Of a DNA stretch of 64,000 bases, positions 51,213-61,008 are shown piece after piece; the stretch's first letter is position 1; the number at the start of each line of letters is the position of its first letter. The stretch lies in NCBI RefSeq assembly GCF_026385525.1, contig NZ_JANIDY010000001.1, positions 930,001-994,000 of the forward strand, written 5' to 3'. Position numbers and translations under genes: made by a program. The DNA comes from Bombella pluederhausensis (GTDB taxonomy: Bacteria; Pseudomonadota; Alphaproteobacteria; Acetobacterales; Acetobacteraceae). The notes beneath the pieces were generated by a model. It made no database searches. It was given only the letters and a program-made list of their open reading frames with translations, and was not told the DNA's origin.

Positions 51213-51283
51213 TCAGCTGGTGTCTTCTTACCGAAAGCCCCGGCACAGGTAAAGCCCCTAATTACTTTTTCTATAAAGAAAAA

Positions 51284-51775
51284 TCAGGAACCTTCCTGCA
51301 AACCTGCTTCCAGTTCCTCACGTCCCTCAGTCGCCAGCTGATCTACACGGTCATTTTCTGCATGACCAGAATGCCCCTTTACCCAGTGCCATTCTACCTT
51401 ATGACGCTTGGCGGCCTCCAGAATACGCCGCCACAAATCCATATTGGCAACAGGATCCCCAGCCGTATTCCGCCAGTTACGGCGCACCCACCCCGTATGC
51501 CAGCGTGTAATTCCATTACGAAGATAGGCACTGTCCGTATAAAGATTGACCATACAGGGACGCTTAAGAGTCTCCAGCGCCACGGCTGCCGCTGTAAGCT
51601 CCATGCGGTTATTGGTCGTTTCCGCCTCACCGCCTTTCAGGGTGCGCTCATGCCCCTGATAGCGAAGCAGAACACCCCAGCCGCCCGGCCCCGGATTCGG
51701 CTTGCATCCGCCATCCGTCCAGATATCCACTTCTGCCATGGGGGCTTCTGCCCCCTTCTCTGGCGCTTCAGACAT
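51284..51775 (-). CDS. rnhA: Ribonuclease HI
   Basis: From the ATG at 51775 (MSEAPEKG) the product has 163 residues. The catalytic acids are in [28 protein letters not shown] and GHAENDRVD. It cleaves RNA in RNA-DNA hybrids, removing primers and R-loops. A longer frame starting at 51868 lies inside thrB and is rejected. It overlaps thrB by eight bases and is the last gene of the ispH-thrB-rnhA unit. Confidence 0.96.
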   Translation of the reverse strand: MSEAPEKGAEAPMAEVDIWTDGGCKPNPGPGGWGVLLRYQGHERTLKGGEAETTNNRMELTAAAVALETLKRPCMVNLYTDSAYLRNGITRWHTGWVRRNWRNTAGDPVANMDLWRRILEAAKRHKVEWHWVKGHSGHAENDRVDQLATEGREELEAGLQEGS

Positions 51776-52718
51776 GAGATACCTTCTGAAAATGGATGAG
51801 ACGCCGTTGGTAGGCCCACGGGTCCTTCCGAGTGACCAGCGCACCGGCTGGTGTATGGACCCAGTCATATAGACGTGTCAGCAAGAAGCGCATGGCCGCC
51901 CCCTGACAGAGAACCGGCAGAGCTTCCCGTTCAGCCTTACTTAAAGGCCGAACCTGTTCATACCCCCGCAGAAGGGCTTCGGCCCTATCCTGCCTGTAAT
52001 GCCGATCTTCCTCGAAACACCATGCGTTCAGACAGATGGCAAGGTCGTACGCCAGAAAGTCTGTGCAGGCGAAATAGAAGTCAATCACGCCTGACAAACT
52101 GCCATCCCGGAAAAACACGTTATCCACGAACAGATCAGCATGAATCTGCCCACAGGGCAGCTGTCCCGCCTCTGGCCATGAGGTCACAATATGGTCGAGA
52201 GCCGACTCTGTTTCAGCAATTAGGGCGGCAATCTTCTCATCACCGCCATCCGTGCAGCGGGCAAACAGCTCAACCCACCCTTGAGGTGCCAGAGCGTTGG
52301 GACGCTCCGCCCGGTAGCTACGCCCTGCCTCATGCAGGCGGGCCAAAGCCCGACCAACCTGCTCGCAAGCGGAAGGCATAATCTCATCCAGAGAATGTCC
52401 CTTCAGGAAGCTGACCATAACGGCTGGCCGACCAGCCAGCTGATGCAGAACAATGCCATCCCGTGCCGCAATAGGCTGCGGACAGGCAATGCCCTGCTCA
52501 GCCAAATGGTTCATAAGCCCCAGAAACCACGGCAGGTCTTCCGGGTTCATTCTTTTCTCAAACAGCGTCAGGATGAAACGATCCTGAGATGTTTCGACCA
52601 GAAAATTACTATTCTCAATCCCTTCGGCAATCCCGGTAAAAGACCGGAGCTCACCAACCGAATACAGAGCGAGGAAGTCCCGCAGGACCTCCTCCTTTAC
52701 ATCCGTGTAAACGGCCAT
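51768..52718 (-). CDS. thrB: Homoserine kinase ThrB
   Basis: This 316-residue protein is of the aminoglycoside-phosphotransferase-like fold used by alphaproteobacterial ThrB. Blocks include [41 protein letters not shown], the catalytic loop [13 protein letters not shown] and the DFG-like [10 protein letters not shown]. It phosphorylates homoserine in threonine synthesis. It is six bases after ispH and overlaps rnhA, a gene order common in this group. Confidence 0.95.
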   Translation of the reverse strand: MAVYTDVKEEVLRDFLALYSVGELRSFTGIAEGIENSNFLVETSQDRFILTLFEKRMNPEDLPWFLGLMNHLAEQGIACPQPIAARDGIVLHQLAGRPAVMVSFLKGHSLDEIMPSACEQVGRALARLHEAGRSYRAERPNALAPQGWVELFARCTDGGDEKIAALIAETESALDHIVTSWPEAGQLPCGQIHADLFVDNVFFRDGSLSGVIDFYFACTDFLAYDLAICLNAWCFEEDRHYRQDRAEALLRGYEQVRPLSKAEREALPVLCQGAAMRFLLTRLYDWVHTPAGALVTRKDPWAYQRRLIHFQKVSHV

Positions 52719-52724
52719 GACGGG

Positions 52725-53747
52725 TCAGACAGCGTCTGAAAGCGGATGCGGCAGGCGGAAATTAATATTTTCCTCCTTCACGATACGCTCTTCAATCGTG
52801 ACATCATAGCGAATGGAAAGCTGTTCAATCATTTCCTGCACGAGACTCTCCGGGGCGGACGCACCGGCGCTCATGCCCAGCGTTCTCACACCTTCCAGCT
52901 CGCTCCAATCCATGTCCGAGACCTTAGGAACAAGCAATGCACGCTTAGCTAGGGACCGCTCGGCCACCTCACGCAGACGCTGGGAGTTGGAGGAATTCGG
53001 CGAACCGATAACGATCACCAGATCACATTCTGCTGCCAGCTCTTTCACGGCCATCTGGCGGTTAGTCGTAGCGTAACAGATGTCCTCCCGCCGTGGCCCC
53101 ACAATGTTGGGGAAACGAGAGCGCAGAATATCCACAATCTCCGCCGTATCATCAACGGACAGAGTCGTCTGCGTGATGAAGGCCAGACGATTCACATCCT
53201 TGGGCTGGACTTCGGCAGCCTCACGGGCATCGTTGATCAATGTAACGGCGCCCGGCGGGAGCTGCCCCATGGTACCAACCACTTCAGGGTGACCAGCGTG
53301 ACCGATCATCAGGATATGCCGCTGTTCCGGCCCACCACCGGCAAAATGACGCTCCGCCTCACGGTGCACCTTGGAGACCAACGGGCAGGTTGCATCCAAA
53401 TAAAGCAGGTTGCGGCGCTGTGCCTCTGCCGGAACGGACTTGGGCACACCATGTGCCGAGAACACCACATGCCCATCTTCCGGAACCTCATCCAGTTCCT
53501 CCACGAAGATGGCCCCTTTGGCCTCCAGCCCTTCCACGACCGTACGGTTATGCACGATCTCATGACGGACGTAGACGGGAGCCCCATAACGGCGCAATGC
53601 TTCCTCGACCACCCGGATGGCACGATCCACCCCGGCGCAGAAACCACGCGGCCCGGCCAGCAGAATCCTCAATGGCGGCTTGCCGACTTTTGAATCTGCT
53701 CCGGGGGCGGCAGAGTTGGAGGTTACAGGCGTCGTCTGTTCTGACAT
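52725..53747 (-). CDS. ispH: 4-hydroxy-3-methylbut-2-enyl diphosphate reductase IspH
   Basis: This 340-residue iron-sulfur enzyme has cluster ligands in [26 protein letters not shown] and the CYATTNRQ region. The blocks [13 protein letters not shown] and [11 protein letters not shown] are specific for IspH. It makes IPP and DMAPP, the last step of the MEP isoprenoid pathway. It is the first gene of the ispH-thrB-rnhA unit and is divergent from a lipoprotein gene. Confidence 0.97.
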   Translation of the reverse strand: MSEQTTPVTSNSAAPGADSKVGKPPLRILLAGPRGFCAGVDRAIRVVEEALRRYGAPVYVRHEIVHNRTVVEGLEAKGAIFVEELDEVPEDGHVVFSAHGVPKSVPAEAQRRNLLYLDATCPLVSKVHREAERHFAGGGPEQRHILMIGHAGHPEVVGTMGQLPPGAVTLINDAREAAEVQPKDVNRLAFITQTTLSVDDTAEIVDILRSRFPNIVGPRREDICYATTNRQMAVKELAAECDLVIVIGSPNSSNSQRLREVAERSLAKRALLVPKVSDMDWSELEGVRTLGMSAGASAPESLVQEMIEQLSIRYDVTIEERIVKEENINFRLPHPLSDAV

Positions 53748-53913
53748 AATCTTCCCCAGGCAGGCGATGAACGATACGATATTAAACGGTTCGGTGAGGC
53801 CCCATATCAGGGGGCTGGGCTATCCAGCGTCACCATTCTGTGCCCTTATATCGTCCGTATCGCTGTCTGCTGCAATGTCCTGCACCATTTTCTTGTGGAG
53901 TTTTCTGAGTCCG

Positions 53914-54516
53914 ATGCCTGCATTCTCCCTCTCGTCCCGCACTTTTTCCCGCCTCGCAGCAGGCCTCGGCTCTCTCATGCTTGTTGGTCTGCTCAGCGGG
54001 TGTGAAGATACGGATACGACCCATACCTTTGCCCCGGCCTGCCCAAAGTTTGATGTTCCCGGACAGGTGGCCGACCGCATCACCTATGACGGCAAAGGGC
54101 TGGATGCCGCACACCGCCTGATCTCCACCCACATACTGGCCGTACGGGGCGACTGCCGCACTGGCCCGCGTGACGACCACAAACGTCCCATGACCCGCGT
54201 CCGCCTCAGCCTGAATCTTCAGCTGGAACGTGGCCCGGCCTCCAATCATGACACGGTAACCGTCCCCTATTTCGTGGCGATCCTTCAGGATGGTAACATC
54301 GTGGACAAAAAGATTTTCACCGAGACCATCAAGCTGCCGCCTACAGTCTCAACCAGCCAGACCAGCACACCGCTCCGGTTCATCGACATACCGACAGGCA
54401 ACAATCCACAGATCAGCCCCTACGCCATGGAAATTGGCCTCCAGCTGAATCATGCAGAGCTCGACTATAACCGGGCCCATCTCCGCTCCGCCCAGTTCCA
54501 TGAGCATGTGCAGTAA
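53914..54516 (+). CDS. Hypothetical lipoprotein
   Basis: From the ATG at 53914 (GGAG 14 bases upstream) the product has 200 residues. It has a signal peptide and lipobox LLSGC near residues 30-34, so it is probably anchored in the outer membrane. The mature part is beta-rich with VRLSLNLQLERG, VPYFVAILQDGNIVDKK and a C-terminal IGLQLNHAELDYNRAH. I do not recognise the family by name. An upstream in-frame extension overlaps ispH and is rejected. Confidence 0.75.
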   Translation: MPAFSLSSRTFSRLAAGLGSLMLVGLLSGCEDTDTTHTFAPACPKFDVPGQVADRITYDGKGLDAAHRLISTHILAVRGDCRTGPRDDHKRPMTRVRLSLNLQLERGPASNHDTVTVPYFVAILQDGNIVDKKIFTETIKLPPTVSTSQTSTPLRFIDIPTGNNPQISPYAMEIGLQLNHAELDYNRAHLRSAQFHEHVQ

Positions 54517-54551
54517 CATCTACCTACGGGCAGCGTACTAACCCGTCCTTA

Positions 54552-54588
54552 AAAAAGCCCCTCCTGTCGATGACGGGAAGGGCTTTTT
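54552..54588. terminator. Bidirectional terminator
   Basis: AAAAAGCCC (54552-54560) and GGGCTTTTT (54580-54588) are perfect arms with an inner hairpin. It lies between the lipoprotein gene and the convergent glycosyltransferase gene. Confidence 0.8.
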
Positions 54589-54590
54589 CT

Positions 54591-56510
54591 TTAAAACTGA
54601 TGAAGGGGAATACTGCCCTGCCGCTCAATCGCCAGAGGATCGAGCACATACCGCCATTCTTCTTTCAGACGAGATGCAACGTCAGCTTCTTCCACCATAT
54701 CCAACAGTGCCAGAAGACGCTCCTGCCATGTTGAACGCACGATATTCTCTGCCAGAGCAATGGATTCGATCCCTCGCAGGCGAATCAGCTCATTCACCAT
54801 CCCTGCAAGACGGTGCTGAAGATACAGATTATCCCCCTCATGCGGGTCATTCATCTGACAGATGAACGCATTGGCCCAGTAATCAGCATAACGCTCAACA
54901 CCGAAGGACATGCTGCCATCAAGGCCGCTATTACGGGCATATTTCCAAACCCATTCAATAATGGATTTATAGTAATAATGGGAAATATAGAGGTCATCAA
55001 AAAAGCCCCTATCCGCAAAAGCAGGATCAGCCCCGATACCCGGCGGCGGGTTGCGATAGGCATGGATAGAGCCATCCGTCTGCCTGTAGGTGAATCGTTC
55101 TTCCGACATCCAGACAGGATGATGCGGCCGGGACTGAATCGCCTTGCCGGGACGCACAGCAGATTTTACCAGACGCCAGCCTTCACCTATCCCTCCACGG
55201 GATACGATCTGGCTATTCCGCTGCGTCAGCGGTTTGACAAGGTCCGACAGCCCTCCATGATTGACCTCGGAGGCAATAAACTTCCAGTTCAAGGCAATGG
55301 CATCACACTCCCAACGGGAGAAGGACTTCAGATAATCGGCAATCCCTTCATAGCGAGGTGAAAGCGTGATGAACTCATCACCATCAAGGATGAAGCACCA
55401 TTCATAATCCAGAATATCCGGGAGAATATTCAGCCCATGGCCATAGGCCTTGGTCTGTGCGGACATACCCGGCAACACGGCATTATCAATAAAGGTAATG
55501 AGGCCTTCAGCCTGAAGGGCGCTCAGCAGAACATCTGAACAGTCGTTATTATCATTACTGTAAATGAAGAAATGCTCTACCCCGAGACTCCTGTGATAGG
55601 CGATCCACTCAAGAACATAGATCCCTTCATTGCGGATCGTGGACATCATACAGACTTTTCGGCGGGGCTTTATGCTAGCCCGAGCTGTATGGAGAACTAT
55701 CTGGCCGAACCCAGCCGGGGCATTAATGTCACCACGTGTCAGCACCTCATCTCCCAGCGGACAGCCACGCTCTGCCGCACGGGAGCTATCCCTATCCTGC
55801 CACCACCGTGACAATATCTGCCATGCTTCCCGCCAGATGCTGTTACCCATCTTACGGCACAGTTTCTCCAGCAGAGGCTGGTCTTTCAGAAGCAGCTCTC
55901 CAAGCTGCCGCAGGTCAGGCCGTGTCATCATCGGGGTCATGGCATCCAGCACCCATCCCAGATAGGGCCCCTCGTAACCCTCTATGAGCTCCCTGACATA
56001 TTCAACCGATGGTGAAGCCCGGAAACAGGCCGCCAGCGCCTTGCCCAGCGTCTGGAAAGGCTCGGCCGGTAATACTTCATGAAGCTGGAAATGCTCCCAG
56101 CCCATCATATGATGGCAATCCCCCAGAAGGTCATTCACCTGAGGGCCACCGCCCCATGGCTGGGCCGTACAGCACAAGCTGGGGCAAAGCGGGTTCCGCA
56201 ACCCAACCCATCCATCATGATGTGGAATATCAACACGCAAGAACGGCAGAATGCTGCCTTTATATGAGAAATGCTTCAGCCAGATACTGGGAACATCGTC
56301 CCGCCCCTCCTCAGGAGCCCGGAAAAGAAACAGATAATCTGGCTGATCTGACAAGGCCATGGCCAGCAGAGGGACATAGACGGGGTGACCATTTTCATCC
56401 CGCCGGGTCATCTCATCGGAATGGACATGACAAATTCCGTCATCCGCACGCCGGACAGCCAACCACCCCTGATGAGCTGTTCCGAGGTAATGAAACTTTA
56501 TACCAGCCAT
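54591..56510 (-). CDS. GT2/GT92-type glycosyltransferase with N-terminal fascin-like repeats
   Basis: This 639-residue protein starts at the ATG at 56510 (GGAAGG seven bases upstream); a start at 56600 would overlap the divergent GT8 gene. The C-terminal half is a Glyco_tranf_2_4 domain: STIRNEGIYVLEWIAYHRSLGVEHF-type block near 300 and the DXD-like ILDGDEFITL near 365. The first 220 residues hold repeats HQGWLAVRRADDG and DGWVGLRNPL, the latter leading to GWEHFQLHEV. These resemble fascin/beta-trefoil modules and the unknown proteins at 46-47 kb. A role in surface glycan assembly is inferred. Confidence 0.75.
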   Translation of the reverse strand: MAGIKFHYLGTAHQGWLAVRRADDGICHVHSDEMTRRDENGHPVYVPLLAMALSDQPDYLFLFRAPEEGRDDVPSIWLKHFSYKGSILPFLRVDIPHHDGWVGLRNPLCPSLCCTAQPWGGGPQVNDLLGDCHHMMGWEHFQLHEVLPAEPFQTLGKALAACFRASPSVEYVRELIEGYEGPYLGWVLDAMTPMMTRPDLRQLGELLLKDQPLLEKLCRKMGNSIWREAWQILSRWWQDRDSSRAAERGCPLGDEVLTRGDINAPAGFGQIVLHTARASIKPRRKVCMMSTIRNEGIYVLEWIAYHRSLGVEHFFIYSNDNNDCSDVLLSALQAEGLITFIDNAVLPGMSAQTKAYGHGLNILPDILDYEWCFILDGDEFITLSPRYEGIADYLKSFSRWECDAIALNWKFIASEVNHGGLSDLVKPLTQRNSQIVSRGGIGEGWRLVKSAVRPGKAIQSRPHHPVWMSEERFTYRQTDGSIHAYRNPPPGIGADPAFADRGFFDDLYISHYYYKSIIEWVWKYARNSGLDGSMSFGVERYADYWANAFICQMNDPHEGDNLYLQHRLAGMVNELIRLRGIESIALAENIVRSTWQERLLALLDMVEEADVASRLKEEWRYVLDPLAIERQGSIPLHQF

Positions 56511-56594
56511 TCCCATGCCTTCCCAAGCAATGTTGATTCCATGTTTCAAAGCTTCTATAATCGCAGGAAGTCTATTAAATAATCCGGCCTTCCT

Positions 56595-57491
56595 ATGCAA
56601 ACTGTTCCTCCAGCACCGGCGGGATTTACTCCGCTTGCATTGCCTCTGACTGAAGGCACCGCTCCTAACGCCTATGCTACCATTCTGTCAGGAATGAACA
56701 ACCTCTTACCAGGTGTAAAGCTTGCGCTTTATATGCTGCATGAGGGCGTGTCGGAGCAGGTCATGTCCATTGGCCGGCGCCTTTTTAATAATAACCGCTC
56801 TGAAATTCACTTTGTTGATGTCAGTGAATGGATGGAGCGTTACAATCCCGTCTTCTTTGAGGCTGCAAGCCGGTCATCAGTTTACCGGCTGGCCATCCCC
56901 ACCTTTTTTGCATCTTTTCCACGCATCGCTTATGTGAATGACGATGTTCTGCTGCGGGCCTGCCCAAGCCTGCTTTATTACAGCATTCCCAATCATGTCC
57001 TTCTAGGGGCAACACGGGACCTTCTGTTGATCCCTGCCCAGACAAACGGCTTTCAACTACCGCAGGCTATTGCAGGTGGTCCGCCCCTGATTGACTACCA
57101 TCGTGGTGCTCTTGGTGTACTGGATTCCGATAATTACTTTCAGGATGGTGTTCTTGTCTTCAACACGGCAAGAATTTCATCTGCTCAAGCAGAAGAATGC
57201 GGGCAACTCGCCAGTACACTTTTCTGGATGAATGAACAGGACATCCTGAACCGCATCTTTTACGGTCATGTTCATTTCATTCATCAGAACTGGAATGTCT
57301 GCTGGGGGCCGGGCTGTGTCGAAGCCAGTGAGACGCTCCCTGCTGAATGGAAAAAAATCTACGATGAAGGGCTAGCCAATCCTTTCGCCATTCATTTCAC
57401 CGGCCGCCCCAAACCATGGACCGGCTGGGACGGCCCCTATACGGATGATTTCCGCCGCCTTATCAATGAGATATTGAAACATTTCCCGTAA
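56595..57491 (+). CDS. Family 8-like glycosyltransferase
   Basis: This 298-residue protein has GT8 features: an N-terminal Rossmann-like region, AYVNDDVLLRACPS in the DXD position (near 113-126) and the end motif HFTGRPKPW near 273. The DXD is N-D-D here. It is related to, but not close to, the GT8 product at 47574-48482. It is divergent from the fascin-like GT2 gene and 43 bases before another GT2 gene on the same strand. Confidence 0.85.
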   Translation: MQTVPPAPAGFTPLALPLTEGTAPNAYATILSGMNNLLPGVKLALYMLHEGVSEQVMSIGRRLFNNNRSEIHFVDVSEWMERYNPVFFEAASRSSVYRLAIPTFFASFPRIAYVNDDVLLRACPSLLYYSIPNHVLLGATRDLLLIPAQTNGFQLPQAIAGGPPLIDYHRGALGVLDSDNYFQDGVLVFNTARISSAQAEECGQLASTLFWMNEQDILNRIFYGHVHFIHQNWNVCWGPGCVEASETLPAEWKKIYDEGLANPFAIHFTGRPKPWTGWDGPYTDDFRRLINEILKHFP

Positions 57492-57534
57492 GAGCTCTCA
57501 GGCCCTTCGCTATCCCTCAAAAGGAACATGATTA

Positions 57535-58977
57535 ATGACTGGCAAGCTCGGCATCGGGATTATTACATATAACCGAAAGGATATACTTCAGACGACCATT
57601 TCCAGCATCTTCCGCCACACTAAAACACCGTTCGAGTTTGTGGTTGCTGATGATGGATCGTCCGATGGTACACCGGACTTGCTGAAACAGCTCAATGTTC
57701 CTCATGTAACAGGGCGCAACAAAGGTATCTCGTGGAACCGCAACCGTGTCCTCTGGTATCTGAAGGAAGAAAAAGGCTGCGACTGGATCCTTATTCTTGA
57801 GGATGATTGTTTTCCCTCCACCTTTGGCTGGGAACTTCCATGGATTGAAGCGCTCGAACGCTATGGGCATGTCAATTACATGCCGGAAATCACTATCGAA
57901 ATTGATAATGACATCACATCCGGCAGTGGCACGGCGGAAGACCCTTTCATTGCCCCCATGCATCAGGCCTTCTGCGTTGGGTATCATGCCAAAGCCCTGT
58001 CTTATGTCGGCTACCTTGATGTCCGCTTTGAGAAATATGGCGAGGAACATGTCGAGCATACCCAGCGCTTTCTCCGTGCTGGCTATGGCGGGCTATCCCA
58101 GTATCTCAGCCCAGAGAGAGGCCAGCTTTTCTATCTGAGAGGCGGGCTGGATACTCTACCGTCACATAGCCATGGCAACCCGGAGATTGCTCAGCGTAAT
58201 CAGGCCATTCACAACAGCATCCGTCACGAGCCACTCTATCGCCATCCATGGCGGACAGATGAACAGATGTTCGAGTTCCGTGAAGAAATTGCCACCGCTC
58301 TGACCCGCCCGCCCGTGGAGCCACCATCAGACCCGCAGCTTTTCAACAGCATCATCTCCCTTGGCGGCGATGGAATCGTCAACCGAGCCATAAAAGATAA
58401 TTTTCACTGGGCTGGGCTAGGATTGTTCGATCAGTTCCTTGTGCCCTTCCACACGCTGACAGCCTTCCTACAGCACAATTTTGCCGGACTGTTATCGACA
58501 ACTTGCCTCTATGGGTATCATGATGCCCTAAGATGCCGTGATACATTGACCATCTATCATAACTGTCTGGATAAGCCGGCGCATGTTCATGCTTCGGTGG
58601 AAATGTTCCATGAGCAGCTCCCGGCATTACAGTACCGCTTCCGCTCCATGATTCAGGAAATGGATGAGCTGTGCCACAAAACCCAGCGTGTGCTATTTAT
58701 CCGCAGCTGGCGGGACGGCCTCTATTATAAAGGGCAGCACCGCCCCGATCATTCCGCCACACCAGATTTCCGGGCCCTGACGGATGCCATTGCGGCACGT
58801 TATCCTGAACTGGATTTCAGGATCATGTTCGTCAATTTCGGCAACGCTTATGTTGACGATCCTCGCATGATCTTCGCCAATACCAGAACACCAGATGACA
58901 GTACAGCTGAAGAAGAACTGGCTGGCTGGAAAGACCTGTTCTCCAAACATAGGATCACGCTCCTCCAGAACAGATGA
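57535..58977 (+). CDS. GT2 glycosyltransferase fused to a DUF1796-like domain
   Basis: The N-terminal part (about residues 1-230) is a GT-A family 2 enzyme: LGIGIITYNRKDILQTTISS, VVADDGSSDGT and LILEDDCFPS. From about 265 a second domain begins NSIISLGGDGIVNRAI and continues with GLFDQF, IYHNCLD and VLFIRSWRDG. This matches the layout of DUF1796 papain-like domains (SLG..C, FDW, HD, FIR). The cysteine expected after SLG is absent, so the domain is probably not a peptidase. It follows the GT8 gene in what looks like a two-gene operon. Confidence 0.7.
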   Translation: MTGKLGIGIITYNRKDILQTTISSIFRHTKTPFEFVVADDGSSDGTPDLLKQLNVPHVTGRNKGISWNRNRVLWYLKEEKGCDWILILEDDCFPSTFGWELPWIEALERYGHVNYMPEITIEIDNDITSGSGTAEDPFIAPMHQAFCVGYHAKALSYVGYLDVRFEKYGEEHVEHTQRFLRAGYGGLSQYLSPERGQLFYLRGGLDTLPSHSHGNPEIAQRNQAIHNSIRHEPLYRHPWRTDEQMFEFREEIATALTRPPVEPPSDPQLFNSIISLGGDGIVNRAIKDNFHWAGLGLFDQFLVPFHTLTAFLQHNFAGLLSTTCLYGYHDALRCRDTLTIYHNCLDKPAHVHASVEMFHEQLPALQYRFRSMIQEMDELCHKTQRVLFIRSWRDGLYYKGQHRPDHSATPDFRALTDAIAARYPELDFRIMFVNFGNAYVDDPRMIFANTRTPDDSTAEEELAGWKDLFSKHRITLLQNR

Positions 58978-58992
58978 CCCTTCCCACAGGGG

Positions 58993-60096
58993 CTATATCT
59001 GCGTCAGGTGCCGCCATGAATGGGCTTCTTCATCCAGAGTGCCGAGCGTATAGCCAATGAGATAATCGGCAACAGCACATTCGTTGAAAAGGGCATGATA
59101 ACGCTGCCATCCCGCTCTGGCAGCCTCCCTACGGGCTGATGATGCTTTATGATACTGGGTAAGCAGTTCCACCAATTCATCCATGCTGCTGAAGAAGGCC
59201 ATTTCCTGCTCGGAGAACAGACGATCATACCCCGTCTGGCGCTCCATGAAGACCAGCTGTCCATTACCAATCATCTGCGACAGCCGGTCCGAACTGTAGA
59301 GATAATGATCAGCCCGGCGGCTGATATTTAGGCCCATGGCACTCTGTTCCAGCATGGCAGCATAGGGAGGGCCACTGGCGTAAGGCTGCCCTCTCACCCC
59401 GGCATAGGCAAAACGCATTGAGGGTGGCAGTTTCTCCTCCAGCATTTCGCAGAACTGGTCCATGTGCCAGTCCTGACCGCATATGGTTCGCAAACGAGCG
59501 GGATTCCCGCAGGAATAGAAAATATCCGCCTCTGTATCCGATAAGGCAAAAGCCTGCCCCCGCTCGACACTACGATCTACTGGATTAGGCAGAAACCCGA
59601 CCGTCCCCCTGCTCCCCACCAGCTTACGCACAAGCGGTCCGGCAGTAGAGACAAAACTAGCATCCACAACCTGATGGCGTGCTGCAAAGTCCCGTGCGTT
59701 ATCATCCACAAACAGGGCATCAATATTCCACTGCACAACCATCATGCCCTGTTGCTGATGCCGTAGCTCATCAATAACAGAAGGCGGGATCATGTAACCA
59801 TGTCCCAGAAGAAGAAGGTCTGGCGCACTGAACGCCAGAAACTCCTTCAAAACCTTAAACAGATGGTGACGCCCCATCTTGCGGCTGCCAAACCAGCCGC
59901 TGGCACGAGCTACATCCCTGTAAGGAAAATCTATAACATGGTGGCCATTACGAATCAGGCCATTGGACAATTTCCCCCCGACACTGAACTGCCCCGGTGC
60001 CCTCTTTTTCAGATTGAAGAAGAAGTCACCCACATGGACAATTTTCAGCGGGCGGGCTGTCTGCCATTCCCCTCCATGCCAGACTGTTTCAGTCAT
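58993..60096 (-). CDS. CgeB-type glycosyltransferase (Glyco_trans_1_2)
   Basis: This protein of about 367 residues is of GT-B type. An N-terminal Rossmann half starts LKIVHVGDFFFNLKKR, and a C-terminal donor-binding half has MGLNISRRADHYLYSSDRLSQMIGNG and FSSMDELVELL. This is as in the Glyco_trans_1_2/CgeB family. The ATG at 60096 is preferred; one at 60150 adds 18 residues. It is convergent with the GT2-DUF1796 gene (15-base gap) and is downstream of a coiled-coil protein gene on the same strand. Confidence 0.75.
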   Translation of the reverse strand: MTETVWHGGEWQTARPLKIVHVGDFFFNLKKRAPGQFSVGGKLSNGLIRNGHHVIDFPYRDVARASGWFGSRKMGRHHLFKVLKEFLAFSAPDLLLLGHGYMIPPSVIDELRHQQQGMMVVQWNIDALFVDDNARDFAARHQVVDASFVSTAGPLVRKLVGSRGTVGFLPNPVDRSVERGQAFALSDTEADIFYSCGNPARLRTICGQDWHMDQFCEMLEEKLPPSMRFAYAGVRGQPYASGPPYAAMLEQSAMGLNISRRADHYLYSSDRLSQMIGNGQLVFMERQTGYDRLFSEQEMAFFSSMDELVELLTQYHKASSARREAARAGWQRYHALFNECAVADYLIGYTLGTLDEEAHSWRHLTQI

Positions 60097-60174
60097 CTCC
60101 ACCAGCCCCGTATGATCGTCCCGTCCGCCATGCTGCCCCAAGGCAGGCATGACGGATCATCATACCGGGATTGG

Positions 60175-60771
60175 TCAGTCAGTCCACCACTGCACGGGCT
60201 CCTGCTCAGTCTCCTCAAACTCTGTCACGACAGATTTTGGCTTTGCCGGAGCGGCAGGCCGCTTGTTCCTCTGCTCAAGTGCCTGATGGAGCTCAGCCCG
60301 CAGACGCAGGATGCTCTCATCACGCTGCTGAATGGCCTTCTTTCCTTCCTCAACCTGAAGGCGCAGATGGGTCATCTGCGTGTTGACTGCCCGAATACGC
60401 TCATTCAGGACAGCAAGCTCCGTCTCAGCATCATGAGCCCGGCGCCGTTCCCGCTGTAGGCTCTGCTTCAGCCGTTCCTGCTCCTGTCCGGCTTCTGCCG
60501 TGGCCATGATACGGGTTGTATTCCGCTTCTGTGACGAGCGACCCAGAGACTGGTGTTCCACAACAACCGTATCATCCCCGGCAAAACGCCTCCGCCTTAC
60601 AGTTGGCTGAGAAGACCTGCTTCTAGGAGTAGGACGCCCCCTGCCACCGTGATCGTGGTGACGCGCTCCCCCTGCTCCCCCCGGAACAGTTGCAACATCC
60701 CCGCTACCGACTCCCATTCTCTCCAGTGCTTCACGAAGAGACCGTTCTGTTAAAGGCGACTCATCCTGCAT
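60175..60771 (-). CDS. Coiled-coil protein of unknown function
   Basis: This 198-residue soluble protein has a disordered, Gly/Arg-rich N-terminal half (about 25-85) and a heptad-rich coiled coil (about 95-165: QERLKQSLQRERRRAHDAE, LRAELHQALEQRNK). The tail is short, acidic and tryptophan-containing, ending VQWWTD. It lies directly upstream of the CgeB-type glycosyltransferase gene, probably in one transcript, and might scaffold it. No family is recognised. Confidence 0.65.
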   Translation of the reverse strand: MQDESPLTERSLREALERMGVGSGDVATVPGGAGGARHHDHGGRGRPTPRSRSSQPTVRRRRFAGDDTVVVEHQSLGRSSQKRNTTRIMATAEAGQEQERLKQSLQRERRRAHDAETELAVLNERIRAVNTQMTHLRLQVEEGKKAIQQRDESILRLRAELHQALEQRNKRPAAPAKPKSVVTEFEETEQEPVQWWTD

Positions 60772-61008
60772 TTTCTACAATTCGACAATCTAAAAAAAAG
60801 CTATACAACAGGCGAACCCTCGTCTTCTCCTTTTCCTCAATATCTTTCCCGGCCTGCCATTACAGACAAGCGGGCCATGATATTTATGAAGGGGAAAAGA
60901 TGATGGGCCCTTTACTCCCAACAACCAATAGCTCTTATCACACTATTAAGAAAGCGTCAAAATTATGACATTTTTAAGCTATATTGTGATCAGCCCTCAT
61001 CTGTCATT

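Larger units (their letters stand above)
51097..51256. repeat. Tandem repeat unit 2 carrying tRNA-Asn
   Basis: This is the second unit, identical across terminator and tRNA. It differs from unit 1 only by transitions near its right end. Confidence 0.85.
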
